A stretch of 64,000 nt of DNA from Halorussus limi (GCF_023238205.1 NZ_CP096659.1:2249626-2313625); one strand, 5' to 3'. Positions 1-8,716 are shown, counted from the stretch's first letter. Numbers and translations: made by a program. Notes: generated by a model not told the origin, from the sequence alone.

Positions 1-78
1 CTTGTCGGGCTGGACACCGAGGAGGACGAAGGGCCGGAGCCGCTCGGCGAGATAGTGGAGTGGGAGTTCGTCGACTGA
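1..78 (+). CDS. C-terminal end of an unidentified acidic protein (partial)
   Basis: The frame is open from the first base and ends in TGA at 76-78, giving 25 residues ending EWEFVD. The tail is rich in Glu and Asp, as usual for haloarchaeal proteins. Too little is present to identify it. It converges on the methyltransferase gene on the other strand, with 36 bases between the two stops. Confidence 0.55.
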   Translation, partial: LVGLDTEEDEGPEPLGEIVEWEFVD

Positions 79-114
79 CCCACCCGGATGCGGGTGGGGG
101 TTACGCCTCCGAGT

Positions 115-1380
115 CTATTCCCACGAGTCGAGGCTCTGCTGGACGGATCCGAGCGGGCTTTCGCTCAAGTCGTAGTCTTCGAAATTGAATCCGAATTCGT
201 CCTTGTACTCCTGCCGCTTCTCGAGGGCCTCTTCGGTGAACAGGACGTTCTGTTCGGCCTCGATTTCGTCGATGTACTCGCGGTCGTCGTCAAGCCCATC
301 CTCAAAGCGGTCGGTGATCGGCGAGCAGTCGTGAATCTCCGTACCGACCCACTCGCGTCCCATAATTTCGGCGGCGGCGTACGTCGTGCCGGCGCCGCCG
401 AACGGATCCAGAACGCGGTCGCCTTCCTCGGTCGTCATCCCGATGACGCGGTGGAGGAGCTTCAGCGAGAGCTGGTTGGCGTCGCGGTTGAGGTACTTCG
501 TGTGGCGGACAGGCGGGATGTCCTCCCAGACGTCGGTCAGGTTGACGCCCTTGGGGTTCATCTTCGACTTGTAGCCGCCGTAGTCGTTCTGCTCGCCGCC
601 GCAGTGCGGGCAGGTGTCGATCGGGAGCCGGTCGGGGGTGAACGTGTTGGGACTGTCGCCCTTGATGAAGTAGAGGAGGGAGTAGTGCGACGGGTAGAGG
701 CGGTTCGGGATGGGGAGTCCGAACTTGATGTCGACGGCGATCCAGTGCTTGAGGTTGAGGCGGCGGTTGATGTAGTGGGCGAAGTGGATGTTCCACTTCG
801 GGAGGTTGTAGAGGCAGAACGCGCCACCGGGTTTCAGCAGGTCAATGGCTTCGTCGATCCACTCGGTACTCCACCGGAGGTACTCGTCCTCGGCGAGGTC
901 GTCACCGTTCTTCTGGCCGTAGTCCTTGTCAAGGTTGAACGGCGGGTCGGCGAAGATCAGGTCGAACGACTCGTCTTCGAGATGTGGCAGAACGTCCCGA
1001 CAGTCGGCGTTGTAGAGCGTGCCCTGTTCGGTCGAGAAGCAGGGGTCGGGCAGTTCGCCGTCGGGTTTGGACTCGCCGTTGAGTTCGACGCCGAACGCGT
1101 CGGTGAGGGCGTCGAGTGCGAGGTCGGGATCCTCGACGAGTTCGTCGTGCAGTTCCTCGGGGAACTCGCCGGCGACGAAGCGGAGGGCTTCGGGGGCGAT
1201 GTCGAGGGAGTCGGCGAGGGCGTCGAGTTGTTCGTCGGTGGGCGGGACACCCGATTCGATGTCGCGGAGATCGCCGACACGGAGACCAGCGTCCTTCGCC
1301 AACTCGTTGTCCGAGAGGCCGCGTTTGCGTCGGATTCGGCTGACGACGTCACCAGCAGATCGGAAGAGAAGGCCGGTCAT
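115..1380 (-). CDS. Beta-class DNA amino-methyltransferase with N-terminal HTH
   Basis: 421 aa DNA methyltransferase, probably the protective half of a type II restriction-modification system with the divergent gene at 1502. Motif IV, DPPF (residues 145-148), precedes motif I, DPFGGAGT (325-332). This order is typical of the beta class, which makes N4-methylcytosine or N6-methyladenine. A CPHC pair (257-260) lies between them and may bind zinc with other residues. Residues 10-60 look like an XRE/Cro-type helix-turn-helix (GLSDNELAKDAGLRVGDL), so the enzyme may also control transcription of the system, as known for some methyltransferases with N-terminal HTH domains. The ATG at 1380 lies downstream of a TATA-like box at 1435-1443. 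Target sequence unknown. Confidence 0.9.
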   Translation of the reverse strand: MTGLLFRSAGDVVSRIRRKRGLSDNELAKDAGLRVGDLRDIESGVPPTDEQLDALADSLDIAPEALRFVAGEFPEELHDELVEDPDLALDALTDAFGVELNGESKPDGELPDPCFSTEQGTLYNADCRDVLPHLEDESFDLIFADPPFNLDKDYGQKNGDDLAEDEYLRWSTEWIDEAIDLLKPGGAFCLYNLPKWNIHFAHYINRRLNLKHWIAVDIKFGLPIPNRLYPSHYSLLYFIKGDSPNTFTPDRLPIDTCPHCGGEQNDYGGYKSKMNPKGVNLTDVWEDIPPVRHTKYLNRDANQLSLKLLHRVIGMTTEEGDRVLDPFGGAGTTYAAAEIMGREWVGTEIHDCSPITDRFEDGLDDDREYIDEIEAEQNVLFTEEALEKRQEYKDEFGFNFEDYDLSESPLGSVQQSLDSWE

Positions 1381-1434
1381 TTGAGATCAGCTCCGTTGTG
1401 ATTCATCTTCTGGTTAGTCTGATGTCGGTGTTCC

Positions 1435-1443
1435 GTTTTAAAC
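1435..1443. promoter_or_regulatory. Near-palindromic TATA-like box between methyltransferase and endonuclease genes
   Basis: GTTTTAAAC in the 121-base divergent intergenic region. Reading leftward, a start site about 26 bases away gives a methyltransferase leader of about 30 bases. Reading rightward, the same box or TTTATG at about 1462 could serve the endonuclease gene. A shared control region would suit regulation by the methyltransferase's HTH domain, but no operator repeat is obvious. Confidence 0.4.
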
Positions 1444-1501
1444 GTGTGTAACCCGCCTCGGTTTATGAGGGGGGTCTGTCTGGCCACCTATCAGTGCATT
1501 C

Positions 1502-2263
1502 ATGGGAGCCGAATTCCCAACAGGCGGTATGCAAATCGATCGCGAGGTCACGATTGTCGACCAAGGCGACTTCTCTCAAACTGATGAATGGCAAGCGGCG
1601 CGACGTCAGGCGATGGAGGCGGTTCGGGAGGTTGACTGGCCGCCCGGAACGGGCGAGTTCACCGTCTACCCCGAGTCCGAGGCCAACGGTGTCAAGCCCG
1701 CAACCAAAATCTTCGAGCACAACATCGACAACAAGCCGCTTTGGAAGGAAACTGGCCGAAAGCACTTCAAATCGCTTCTCCGGGAGATGGCGATGCTCGA
1801 CGATGCAGTCGAGATGCTCGGCGAGTATATGGACGATCCGGAGGCGTTCGTCAACAGCTCGTGGTTCGATGCGATGGCGGAGCTGGAGATCGACGGCGAG
1901 CGCCACATCGTCGTCTTCGAGTGGGAGACCGGTAACATCTCGTCATCTCACCGGTCGCTCAACCGGATAATGGTGGGGTTCCTCTCCGGGATCATCAGCG
2001 CCGGCATCGTCGGACTACCGACTCGCAAGCTGTATCAGTATTCTACCGACCGAATCGGGAACTTTCAGGAGCTCTATCCCTACTTTATGATATACGAGGC
2101 GTTGAACACACGCGTCGAGAACGGGGTGTTCGAAGTCGTCGCATTCGAGCAGGATGCGGAGTCGACGAACGTCCCAAAGATACCGAAGGGTTCGGATGGA
2201 ATGTCGGATCGGGACGTCCGGGAGGCGACGCCGGACTCCGTTGATCTAAGCGACTTTCAGTAG
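1502..2263 (+). CDS. Predicted type II restriction endonuclease, BamHI/BglII-like
   Basis: 253 aa. The core FEWETGN followed by ISSSHRSLNR (residues 139-155) is typical of BamHI/BglII-type PD-(D/E)XK nucleases. D123, E140 and E142 have the same 17- and 2-residue spacing as the BamHI active-site residues as I recall them (D94, E111, E113). A second block, LPTRKLYQY...DRIGNFQELYPYF, also fits this group. It is divergent from the beta-class methyltransferase, and BamHI's own partner is an N4-cytosine beta-class enzyme, so the pair is probably a complete system. The start could be ATG 1502 or ATG 1529 (M10). The gene appears intact. Confidence 0.82.
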   Translation: MGAEFPTGGMQIDREVTIVDQGDFSQTDEWQAARRQAMEAVREVDWPPGTGEFTVYPESEANGVKPATKIFEHNIDNKPLWKETGRKHFKSLLREMAMLDDAVEMLGEYMDDPEAFVNSSWFDAMAELEIDGERHIVVFEWETGNISSSHRSLNRIMVGFLSGIISAGIVGLPTRKLYQYSTDRIGNFQELYPYFMIYEALNTRVENGVFEVVAFEQDAESTNVPKIPKGSDGMSDRDVREATPDSVDLSDFQ

Positions 2264-2341
2264 GCCTGCTGCCGCGCGAGGGCGTGGATCCGTGCCCGGG
2301 CGGCTACTCGTTGTCGAGGCTGTCCAGCATCGCTCGTCGAA

Positions 2342-2875
2342 CTAGCGATCGAACACCTCCGTCAGTGGGACGCTCACCCAGCGGCCGATCTCGTGGTCGG
2401 GGTAGCGAATCGAGTTCTGATTGATGAAGTAGGTGACCTCGAAGGGGCGTGGCCCCGAGTAGACCCACGACGACACGCCACCCCGCCACACGGCCATTCC
2501 GATGTGAGCGACGGTCGCCAGTACGACCGCGGCGAAGGCTCCCACAGGGAGGAAGATGATGAGTCCGACTGTCATCGAGGAGTAGAGGTAGTAGGCTGTG
2601 ACGTAGTAGGGCTGGCCGATGGACTCCTCGCGGATGTATTGGATGAACCCGTATAGGCCGAGTACGATGCCGAACTCCACGTAGGCGGTGAAGAGCGCAG
2701 ATGGATCCGAGAGGGACGCGGTGTGAGTGGCGAGCGCCATCGAGTTGGTGAAGACGGTGATCCGGCTGACGTAGTGCCATTCGACGACGAATCCGATGGC
2801 GATTAGTGCGAGTTCGGGGAGGGCCCGGATCACCGAAGGAGGGAGGTATTGGAGTATCATTGGTTTTGTCACCAC
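2342..2875 (-). CDS. Unknown integral membrane protein
   Basis: 177 aa with about four hydrophobic segments (roughly residues 17-35, 64-83, 90-112 and 112-132) and a polar C-terminus ending in PLTEVFDR. A longer overlapping frame on the same strand is rich in Arg, Pro and His and is a shadow. I recognise no family. It lies between the restriction endonuclease and the integrase, so it is probably cargo of the integrated element. It converges on the endonuclease gene (stop 2263), leaving 78 bases. Confidence 0.6.
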   Translation of the reverse strand: MVTKPMILQYLPPSVIRALPELALIAIGFVVEWHYVSRITVFTNSMALATHTASLSDPSALFTAYVEFGIVLGLYGFIQYIREESIGQPYYVTAYYLYSSMTVGLIIFLPVGAFAAVVLATVAHIGMAVWRGGVSSWVYSGPRPFEVTYFINQNSIRYPDHEIGRWVSVPLTEVFDR

Positions 2876-2980
2876 ATTCTACCGACATTATTCCCCGGGT
2901 CAGTCTTGCTTACAGGAGGCGAGTGTCGAGGTTCTGGAGTGATATATTTTAAGTGATGACATTCCATCTCTCAACATAAT

Positions 2981-3619
2981 ATGGGAAGTGTTGAGGCGGA
3001 AGAGGGCACTCAAAGGGGTCTTATTCCACGACTCCAGCAGTATCATCTCCCGGCATTCGTCGCCGGTGTAGCTCTGATTCTGTTCCTCGTCGTGCTGAAC
3101 CGAGGAATGACGAGTTCGCTCGGACTGGCTGTTGTGGGGAAGGAAATCGTGACGCCAATCCGGATCGCGTTGATCGGACTGGGTACAGGGTACTATCTGG
3201 GCGATGCGCTGCGACAGAACAACTCGGGGATCGTGGCCTTCCACGTCGGAGCATTTCTGGCGCTACTCGTACTTGCGGTGTTGGCAATTCGTATCCAGCC
3301 GCTGGCTCTTGTGTTGGCGACCGCCGTTCTGTTTGCGCTCTCGATGAACGTGTCCTCGTTGGTGGAGTCGCACTCCGACATTCGAGAAGCGTTCGACGCG
3401 CTGGCCCGAGACATATCGCGCGCCGGGTTGATCTTCGTCGTGATTGTGCAGTACTCGGTTTCACTCTACATCTGGTCGGGGACACAACTCTCCTCCTTCT
3501 CGGAGCTTGAGAAGGGGATAATCTTCGTGTTTGGGCTTTTGCTCCTCTATCTTGCTGTCAAAGCATCACAGGCGATTACGGAATGGCAGAAGTCGTCTGA
3601 GAAGGCCGCAGTTGAGTAA
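2981..3619 (+). CDS. Unknown multi-pass membrane protein
   Basis: 212 aa. After a polar N-terminus of about 20 residues there are about six hydrophobic stretches (roughly 24-42, 50-75, 84-102, 104-122, 145-165, 178-195) and a charged tail. No family recognised. ATG 2981 follows an AT-rich stretch with TATA-like TATATTTTAAG at 2942-2952, a plausible promoter. The stop abuts the integrase stop on the opposite strand. Probably another cargo gene of the element. Confidence 0.65.
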   Translation: MGSVEAEEGTQRGLIPRLQQYHLPAFVAGVALILFLVVLNRGMTSSLGLAVVGKEIVTPIRIALIGLGTGYYLGDALRQNNSGIVAFHVGAFLALLVLAVLAIRIQPLALVLATAVLFALSMNVSSLVESHSDIREAFDALARDISRAGLIFVVIVQYSVSLYIWSGTQLSSFSELEKGIIFVFGLLLLYLAVKASQAITEWQKSSEKAAVE

Positions 3620-4678
3620 TTACTTGTCGCCGAGGTCGTCGGGGAGCTGGCTGGCACGTACGTCGGCCTTCTCACGTTCGGAGAGTTCGTTGTAGTTGGA
3701 GTCGATCACCTCGGGGGACACGTCTGCCCTGTCCGAGACGACGGGTTTCGGCGTCTCCGTGCGCAGATGCCACGTGATCGACCCGCGACGGACGGCGTGT
3801 GAGCTCTCCGACGATGGGCACTTCGACGCGTCGTTGCGTGATTGTGCGGCCTCGCACGACTCGGGGCGACGGTCGTGGGGGCAGTCGCCGCGCTCACAGG
3901 GGCGTGTGAGGGCGTAAATGCGGTTCCGCAGCGTGTTGACGTGCGGGCGGCCTTCCCCACGACCACCGACCGTGAACAGCGGTTCGCGTCCGTACTCGTC
4001 GGTGGCGTCGACACGGTTCTCCTCGATGTAGTCCCTGAGCAGTTCACACGTCTTCGGGCGGATGGAGATCGTGCGTTCGGAGTCGGGGCCGTTCTTCAAC
4101 GGCGTCTGCTCCGCCGGCGAGTGCGAGAGCGTGATGTACCCGTCCTCGAGATCCACGTCGGCGAGGTCGATGGAGCGAGCGGCCCCGATGCGGATGACGC
4201 CGTACCAGAGCGTGTGGAAGAGGGCGTGTTCCAGCGAGGCGTACCGGTAGCGGTCGAGGTGGGAGAGGATCTCCTTGGCGCGGTCGTCGTCGATCTCGTT
4301 GTCGCGCTGGCCGTCCGTCCGGTTCGGCGACTTGACCTTCTCGGCGAGACCGTCGGCGACGGCATCGACCTGTTCGGCCCACCTCACGAACACGCGGAGC
4401 GTGTCGAGGTGGGTCTTGACCGTGTTCTGGGAGAAGTCGTCGCCGTTGGCTTTCTCGTCGAACCGCCAGAGCTTCCACCGGCGGATGTCCATCCCGTTGA
4501 GTTCGGCAAGCGCGTTGTAGTCGGTTTCCTCGTCGAACCAGCGGACGAAGTGGCGGAGGCGTCGGCGATGACTGGCGACCGTGCTGGGGGCGGCGCCGTC
4601 TTGTTCTCGGTCTTGGAGGTAGAGTTCGAGTGCCTGTTCTGCGGTGATGCGTTCGAGGTTGTCGTTTTCGGTGGACAT
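3620..4678 (-). CDS. Tyrosine recombinase / phage-type integrase
   Basis: 352 aa from the preferred ATG at 4678 (MSTEND); an in-frame ATG at 4723 adds 15 non-conserved residues. An N-terminal SAM-like core-binding domain (about 10-110) is followed by a catalytic domain with R163 (GVIRIG), H294 and R297 (SSHAVRRG) and nucleophile Y329 (SNYNELS). A four-Cys insert (C261, C266, C275, C287) between the Arg and His boxes resembles the putative zinc insert common in haloarchaeal integrases. It lies 170 bases from a tRNA 3'-end fragment, the usual place for an integrase next to its att site. It probably integrates and excises the element that carries the restriction-modification genes. Confidence 0.9.
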   Translation of the reverse strand: MSTENDNLERITAEQALELYLQDREQDGAAPSTVASHRRRLRHFVRWFDEETDYNALAELNGMDIRRWKLWRFDEKANGDDFSQNTVKTHLDTLRVFVRWAEQVDAVADGLAEKVKSPNRTDGQRDNEIDDDRAKEILSHLDRYRYASLEHALFHTLWYGVIRIGAARSIDLADVDLEDGYITLSHSPAEQTPLKNGPDSERTISIRPKTCELLRDYIEENRVDATDEYGREPLFTVGGRGEGRPHVNTLRNRIYALTRPCERGDCPHDRRPESCEAAQSRNDASKCPSSESSHAVRRGSITWHLRTETPKPVVSDRADVSPEVIDSNYNELSEREKADVRASQLPDDLGDK

Positions 4679-4776
4679 TGGAATCCCAATCCACCGCGCG
4701 GCGTGCGGGGTCTTGCTCTGCACGCGACTTCGGTGTCGGACTCCCGAGACGAAGTGGTGTTACCGGCCCTGTCCGA

Positions 4777-4840
4777 ACCCGTGAAAACGACTGCCGGAAC
4801 GGCCCCTTGGGCCGCACGCCCGCAGGTTATTTTCACGGGT
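4777..4840. repeat. 11-bp perfect inverted repeat next to the integrase
   Basis: ACCCGTGAAAA (4777-4787) and TTTTCACGGGT (4830-4840) are exact inverted copies 42 bases apart. Between them is a small hairpin, CGGCC/GGCCG, near 4800-4815. The pair lies between the integrase start and the tRNA fragment, where integrase arm or core binding sites would be expected. That role is inferred from position only. Confidence 0.6.
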
Positions 4841-4847
4841 GAGGGAA

Positions 4848-4872
4848 GCGGGTTCAAATCCTGCAGCGCCCA
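4848..4872 (+). other. tRNA 3'-end fragment, probable att site
   Basis: GCGGG-TTCAAAT-CCTGC forms a five-pair T stem (one G-T pair) with the standard T loop, and AGCGCCC followed by A matches an acceptor 3' strand and discriminator. No matching 5' acceptor, D arm or anticodon arm is present upstream, so this is not a whole tRNA gene. Tyrosine integrases commonly recombine at tRNA 3' ends and leave such a fragment at the far end of the element. The intact tRNA should begin with GGGCGCT or similar and lies outside the window. Confidence 0.65.
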
Positions 4873-4995
4873 TCCCGAAACGAATCGTTCTGTGGCTAAT
4901 CCGTATTCCTCCGTAGAGACATCAGTTGTTGGTAAATATGGCGAATCACTTTTCCGCGAATTGGCTACTCGAAACGGGACACTGAGCGGACCACC

Positions 4996-5100
4996 TGCGA
5001 CTACTGCGAGGCGCACGTCACGCCGGACTCCCGCCGGACCAACGGAGGAGTTTTGCACACGCGGACGACGTGCAGCGTGTGCAATTCTCGGCGTCAATTC
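4996..5100 (+). pseudogene. Remnant of a small two-CxxC zinc-binding protein
   Basis: This frame reads CDYCEAHV...TCSVCNSRRQFL, with CxxC pairs at 4996-5007 and 5071-5082 spaced as in small haloarchaeal zinc-ribbon proteins. There is no in-frame ATG or GTG before the first CxxC; the frame is bounded upstream by a TAA near 4940. It lies just outside the predicted att site, so it may be a gene cut by integration or decay. Low confidence. Confidence 0.3.
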
Positions 5101-5149
5101 CTAAGTGCGTGTATCACTGGCCGGGCTACGACGGAAGCCGTCGCATCGC

Positions 5150-6067
5150 TCACCGTGTCGTCTCGTATCGCCGGAGGAGGTATGCGGGGCCAACGACGAG
5201 GTTGCACACCGGCAGCAGGCCACCGATTATCCAGCGACGCCGCTTCGGTATCCAAGTGCTGTCGGTGAACTTGCGGCTGTCCAGCGCGATGGCCACCGGG
5301 AGCGCCAGCCAGACGGCAAGGATGGCCACCGCGACAAGTGGACCAGTGCCGATAGCGATGTCCCTGACCAGCAGGATTGGGAGCCAGCCGACAGTGGCGA
5401 GCGCGACGACGTAGTGCCACCCGGGAGTGGCCCACGAGCGGTCGGTCCCGTCGGTCGGTCGAGTTGCGTCTCCATCGCCACCGCACGGTCCGGCCTCAGT
5501 CAGTCGCTGCCGGCGGAGCCGGACGTAGGCAACGGCGATAGCGAGGTTCACCGGAAAGACGGCGAAGCCCACGAGCCACCGCTGTGGCCACGGCCAGCGT
5601 GCACACTTGGCGACGTACTGTATATCGTAGTAGGCCGCCAGCACCGTCGCCAGCAGCGTCGTGTAACGCAGCACCTGTCCGGGGAACCCCTCGACGAGGC
5701 CCGCCAGCGTTAGTCCCGCCCAGACGACCTGTCCGGCCAGACCAACCCAGAGGACGCGGAACCACAGCGCCGTGGCGTTCGACTGGCGCGGTTCGACGGC
5801 CGCCGGGTTCCGACCGCTGAGCACCGAGAAGCGGGGTCCGAAGTAGTTCGATTCCTCAGTTCCGCCCGCAGTCCCGTAGTACCGGCCGAGTTCCATCAGC
5901 CCGTATCCCCCGACGACGAGGTTAGGGACCAGCAGTCCCAACCCTTCTATCGCCTGAAGCGGGAGTATATTCTCGAAGTACGTCAGATCGATCAGTAGCC
6001 CGACGCCGACGACGAACACCGCCAGACCGAGTAGACTGATAGCGAGTCCACGGGCGTCTCGTTCCAT
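5150..6067 (-). CDS. Unknown haloarchaeal membrane protein
   Basis: 305 aa with about eight hydrophobic segments in two blocks, separated near residues 190-215 by a polar linker rich in Gly, Asp and Thr. The C-terminus ends in a basic patch (KRRRWIIGG...LLRRYETTR). No family recognised. ATG at 6067. It lies downstream of and in the same direction as the chemoreceptor gene, with 79 bases between them, and could be read on the same transcript, but no functional link is visible. Confidence 0.65.
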   Translation of the reverse strand: MERDARGLAISLLGLAVFVVGVGLLIDLTYFENILPLQAIEGLGLLVPNLVVGGYGLMELGRYYGTAGGTEESNYFGPRFSVLSGRNPAAVEPRQSNATALWFRVLWVGLAGQVVWAGLTLAGLVEGFPGQVLRYTTLLATVLAAYYDIQYVAKCARWPWPQRWLVGFAVFPVNLAIAVAYVRLRRQRLTEAGPCGGDGDATRPTDGTDRSWATPGWHYVVALATVGWLPILLVRDIAIGTGPLVAVAILAVWLALPVAIALDSRKFTDSTWIPKRRRWIIGGLLPVCNLVVGPAYLLRRYETTR

Positions 6068-6146
6068 AGTGTGCCTCTCCGGATCACCTTATGTCAAGAT
6101 TCCCCCGTCGGGAAACGGAAGAACACGAAATGCGGCGGACGACGCG

Positions 6147-8603
6147 CTACGTCGAGTCCGACGGTTCGGTCGACCGGTTGTCCCCGTCGTCCAGTACCGC
6201 CTCGACGCCGCCGGCGGGGAGTGCAACGTCCTCGGTCGCGTCGGCGGACTCGGCGTCCCCGGTGAACCGGTCGCTGACCTCGGCGTCGGTCTCGAAGCGG
6301 TCGAGCGCCTCTCTGAGGCGTTCGGCCTGCGCGGTCAGGTCGCTGGCCGAGCGGGAAACCTCGGTCAGCGCGGTGGTCTGTTCCTCGGCGGCCGCGGCGA
6401 CGTTCTCGGCTTCCTCGGTCGTCGCCTCGCTGATGCGGGACACCTCGTCGAACATGGCGACCACTTCCTCGGTCGCGTCGGCCTGCGTCTCGGTCGCGTC
6501 GCTTATCTTCTGAACGCCGGTGTTGGTGTCTTGGGCGTAGTCGGCAATCTCCTCCAACGCGTCCACCGCGCGCTCGATGGAGTCGGCGTGTTCGGAGACC
6601 TGTTCGCTCGCCGACTGAACTCCTTCGCCGGTGCGCTCGGTCTGGGACTTGATGCGGTCGAGGCGCTGTTCGATGTCCTCCGAGGCGATTTTGGCCTCCT
6701 CGGCGAGGTCCTTGATCTTGTTCGCCACCGCCGCGAAGCCCTCGGGGTTCCCGCCGTCGGTGCTGGACCGGGACACCTCGATGGAGGCGTTGAGCGCGAG
6801 CATGTTGGTCTGGGTGGCGATGTCGCCGATGAACTCGATGAGTTCGTCCACCTCGGTCACTTCGGATTCGAGGCGCTCTATCTCCGCGACCGCTTCGTCG
6901 GAGGTCTGCTTGATCTTGTCGAGACCGCGGACCGCGTCTTCGGCCGCCTCGCGGCCTTCGCGGCCGGTCTCGGCGGTTTCCTCGGCCAAGTCCGCGACCT
7001 CGTTGGAGGAGGCCGCTATCTCCTCGGTGGTCGCCGACAGGCCGCTGAGTTCGTCCGCGACGGTACCCAACTGGTCGTGCTGGTCGTCCGCGCCGGCCGA
7101 AATCTCTCGAATCGACGCCGTGACCTGCTCGCTGGCCGAGTAGACCTCCTCGGAGGAGGCGGTCACGACCTCGCTCGACGCCGCGACGTCGTCGGCGAAC
7201 GCGGTCAGGTCGGCCATCGTCGCCTCGATGTCGGCCACCATCCCGTTGAACGCCTCGGCGATGGCGGTCATCGCCTCGCTGTCGCTCTCGGGGTCCATGC
7301 GGCGGGTGAGGTCGCCGTCGGCGCAGTCGGTCATCACCTCGCTGTAGTCGTCGGCCTTCCGTTCGAGGTGGCGGTTCAGGCGCTCGGTCTCCTCCATCTG
7401 CTCGCGGAGTTCGTCGCGCATGCTGGCGAACGCGGCGTAGAGTCGGCCGAACTCGTCGTCGCGGTGGGTCCGGAGGTCGACGTCGAGTTCGCCCCGCTCC
7501 ATGCGTCGACTCCGCTCGCGGAGGTCGGCCAGCGGTCGGACCGTCCGTCTGCCGAGGACCGCGCCGACCGCGAGCAGCGAGAGCAGACTCGCGGCCACGA
7601 GCAGACCGATGTTCTCCCCGACGGCGGTTCCGAGCGCGTAGGCCTCCCGCTTGGGAATCGCGGTCGCCGCGACCCAATCGGTGCCCTGAATCGCGGAGTA
7701 GGCCACCACGTAGTCGCCGCGATCCCGGACCGCGGTGGCCGTCGCGTTCCCGCCGTCTCCGGTGCTTCCGTCCGCCGTATCCGAGAGGGACGGGCCGCCG
7801 TCGGCGAGCAGACCCGCCGACGAGACGTTCGTCGCGTCGCTCTCCAGCACGGTCTCGCCGTCCCTGTCGACTATCCACGTCGTCTGGTTGGTCGACGGCT
7901 GGTGGAGGTTCGCCACGCGGTCGTCGATGCCGCCCGCGACGACCAGATACGTGTCGTCAGCGCCGGCCACGGGGCTGGCGACCGCCATGAACTTGTGGTC
8001 GTCGGTGTACCACGGCGAGTCCTTGTCGGTGAACGCCGTAGTCTTCGAGACGTAAGCGCGGGAGGTCCACACGTCGTCGCTGCTCTCGAAGGAGGCGGCG
8101 ACCGAAGCGTTCGACCACGGCATCTCGACGCGGTCGAGCGACCAGCCTTCGACGGTCCGCTTCGTGCTGGCGACGACCACGCCCTCCTCGGCGTCGACCA
8201 CGTACATCGCCCGCACGTTAATCGAAGAGCGGCTCTGGGCCGCGTCGAGTCTGTTTCGTATCTCGGTCCGATTACCGTCGGCCAGCGACTGTTGGGCCGA
8301 CAGCGTGCGGGTCTGGGTCCGCAGGCCCGCTATCCAGCGACTCAGCGAGTCGGCCTGTAGCGTCACGGTGGACGCGACCTGCGCCTCGGCCTCGTCGCGG
8401 GCCATCTCCCGCGCGTCGACGTAGGTTATCGCGCCCGCCGCGCCGACGACGAGGATAATCAGCGTAATCGAGAGCGTGAACTTCGCCGCGTACCGCCGGC
8501 GGACGGCCGCCGGTGTCACAGCGGCGAGGAGTCGGCTCCGAAGTGGCCGACTTCCGGGGGGAGAATCCACCGTGTCAGCGTTCGCATCGTCTGTGTCGTC
8601 CAT
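6147..8603 (-). CDS. Methyl-accepting chemotaxis transducer (Htr type)
   Basis: 818 aa membrane chemoreceptor that controls CheA. A short cytoplasmic N-terminus leads to TM1 (about 42-61), then an extracellular sensor of about 270 residues that looks Cache-like, TM2 (about 331-350), HAMP (about 350-405) and a long coiled-coil signalling domain. The tip IATQTNMLALNASIE is canonical. It is followed by SRSSTDGGNPEGFAAVANK, in which a few extra residues separate the usual EAAR-like and GFAVVA-like parts. The Glu/Gln/Ala-rich helices hold the probable methylation sites. No che genes are nearby, so it is an orphan transducer with unknown ligand. Confidence 0.95.
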   Translation of the reverse strand: MDDTDDANADTVDSPPGSRPLRSRLLAAVTPAAVRRRYAAKFTLSITLIILVVGAAGAITYVDAREMARDEAEAQVASTVTLQADSLSRWIAGLRTQTRTLSAQQSLADGNRTEIRNRLDAAQSRSSINVRAMYVVDAEEGVVVASTKRTVEGWSLDRVEMPWSNASVAASFESSDDVWTSRAYVSKTTAFTDKDSPWYTDDHKFMAVASPVAGADDTYLVVAGGIDDRVANLHQPSTNQTTWIVDRDGETVLESDATNVSSAGLLADGGPSLSDTADGSTGDGGNATATAVRDRGDYVVAYSAIQGTDWVAATAIPKREAYALGTAVGENIGLLVAASLLSLLAVGAVLGRRTVRPLADLRERSRRMERGELDVDLRTHRDDEFGRLYAAFASMRDELREQMEETERLNRHLERKADDYSEVMTDCADGDLTRRMDPESDSEAMTAIAEAFNGMVADIEATMADLTAFADDVAASSEVVTASSEEVYSASEQVTASIREISAGADDQHDQLGTVADELSGLSATTEEIAASSNEVADLAEETAETGREGREAAEDAVRGLDKIKQTSDEAVAEIERLESEVTEVDELIEFIGDIATQTNMLALNASIEVSRSSTDGGNPEGFAAVANKIKDLAEEAKIASEDIEQRLDRIKSQTERTGEGVQSASEQVSEHADSIERAVDALEEIADYAQDTNTGVQKISDATETQADATEEVVAMFDEVSRISEATTEEAENVAAAAEEQTTALTEVSRSASDLTAQAERLREALDRFETDAEVSDRFTGDAESADATEDVALPAGGVEAVLDDGDNRSTEPSDST

Positions 8604-8716
8604 CGTGAACTCGCGTTTCCGACAATTTCATATAAATCTACTCGCCGATTCGACTGATTTAAAATCAAATGGGTGACAGAACTGGCAGGAGTCGGCGATT
8701 TTCGCGTCGAAGCGGA

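Noticed and set aside
4777-4872. A complete tRNA gene at the att-like site
   Set aside because: Only the T arm and 3' acceptor strand are present; no D arm, anticodon arm or 5' acceptor can be folded from the upstream sequence.
3842-5104. 420-codon plus-strand open frame opposite the integrase
   Set aside because: Antisense to a clearly conserved integrase, and it runs through the att-like region with no protein features.
6069-8360. 763-codon plus-strand open frame opposite the chemoreceptor gene
   Set aside because: It is an antisense shadow caused by high GC3. It is Val/Gly/Arg-rich with no domains, while the minus strand encodes a textbook chemoreceptor.
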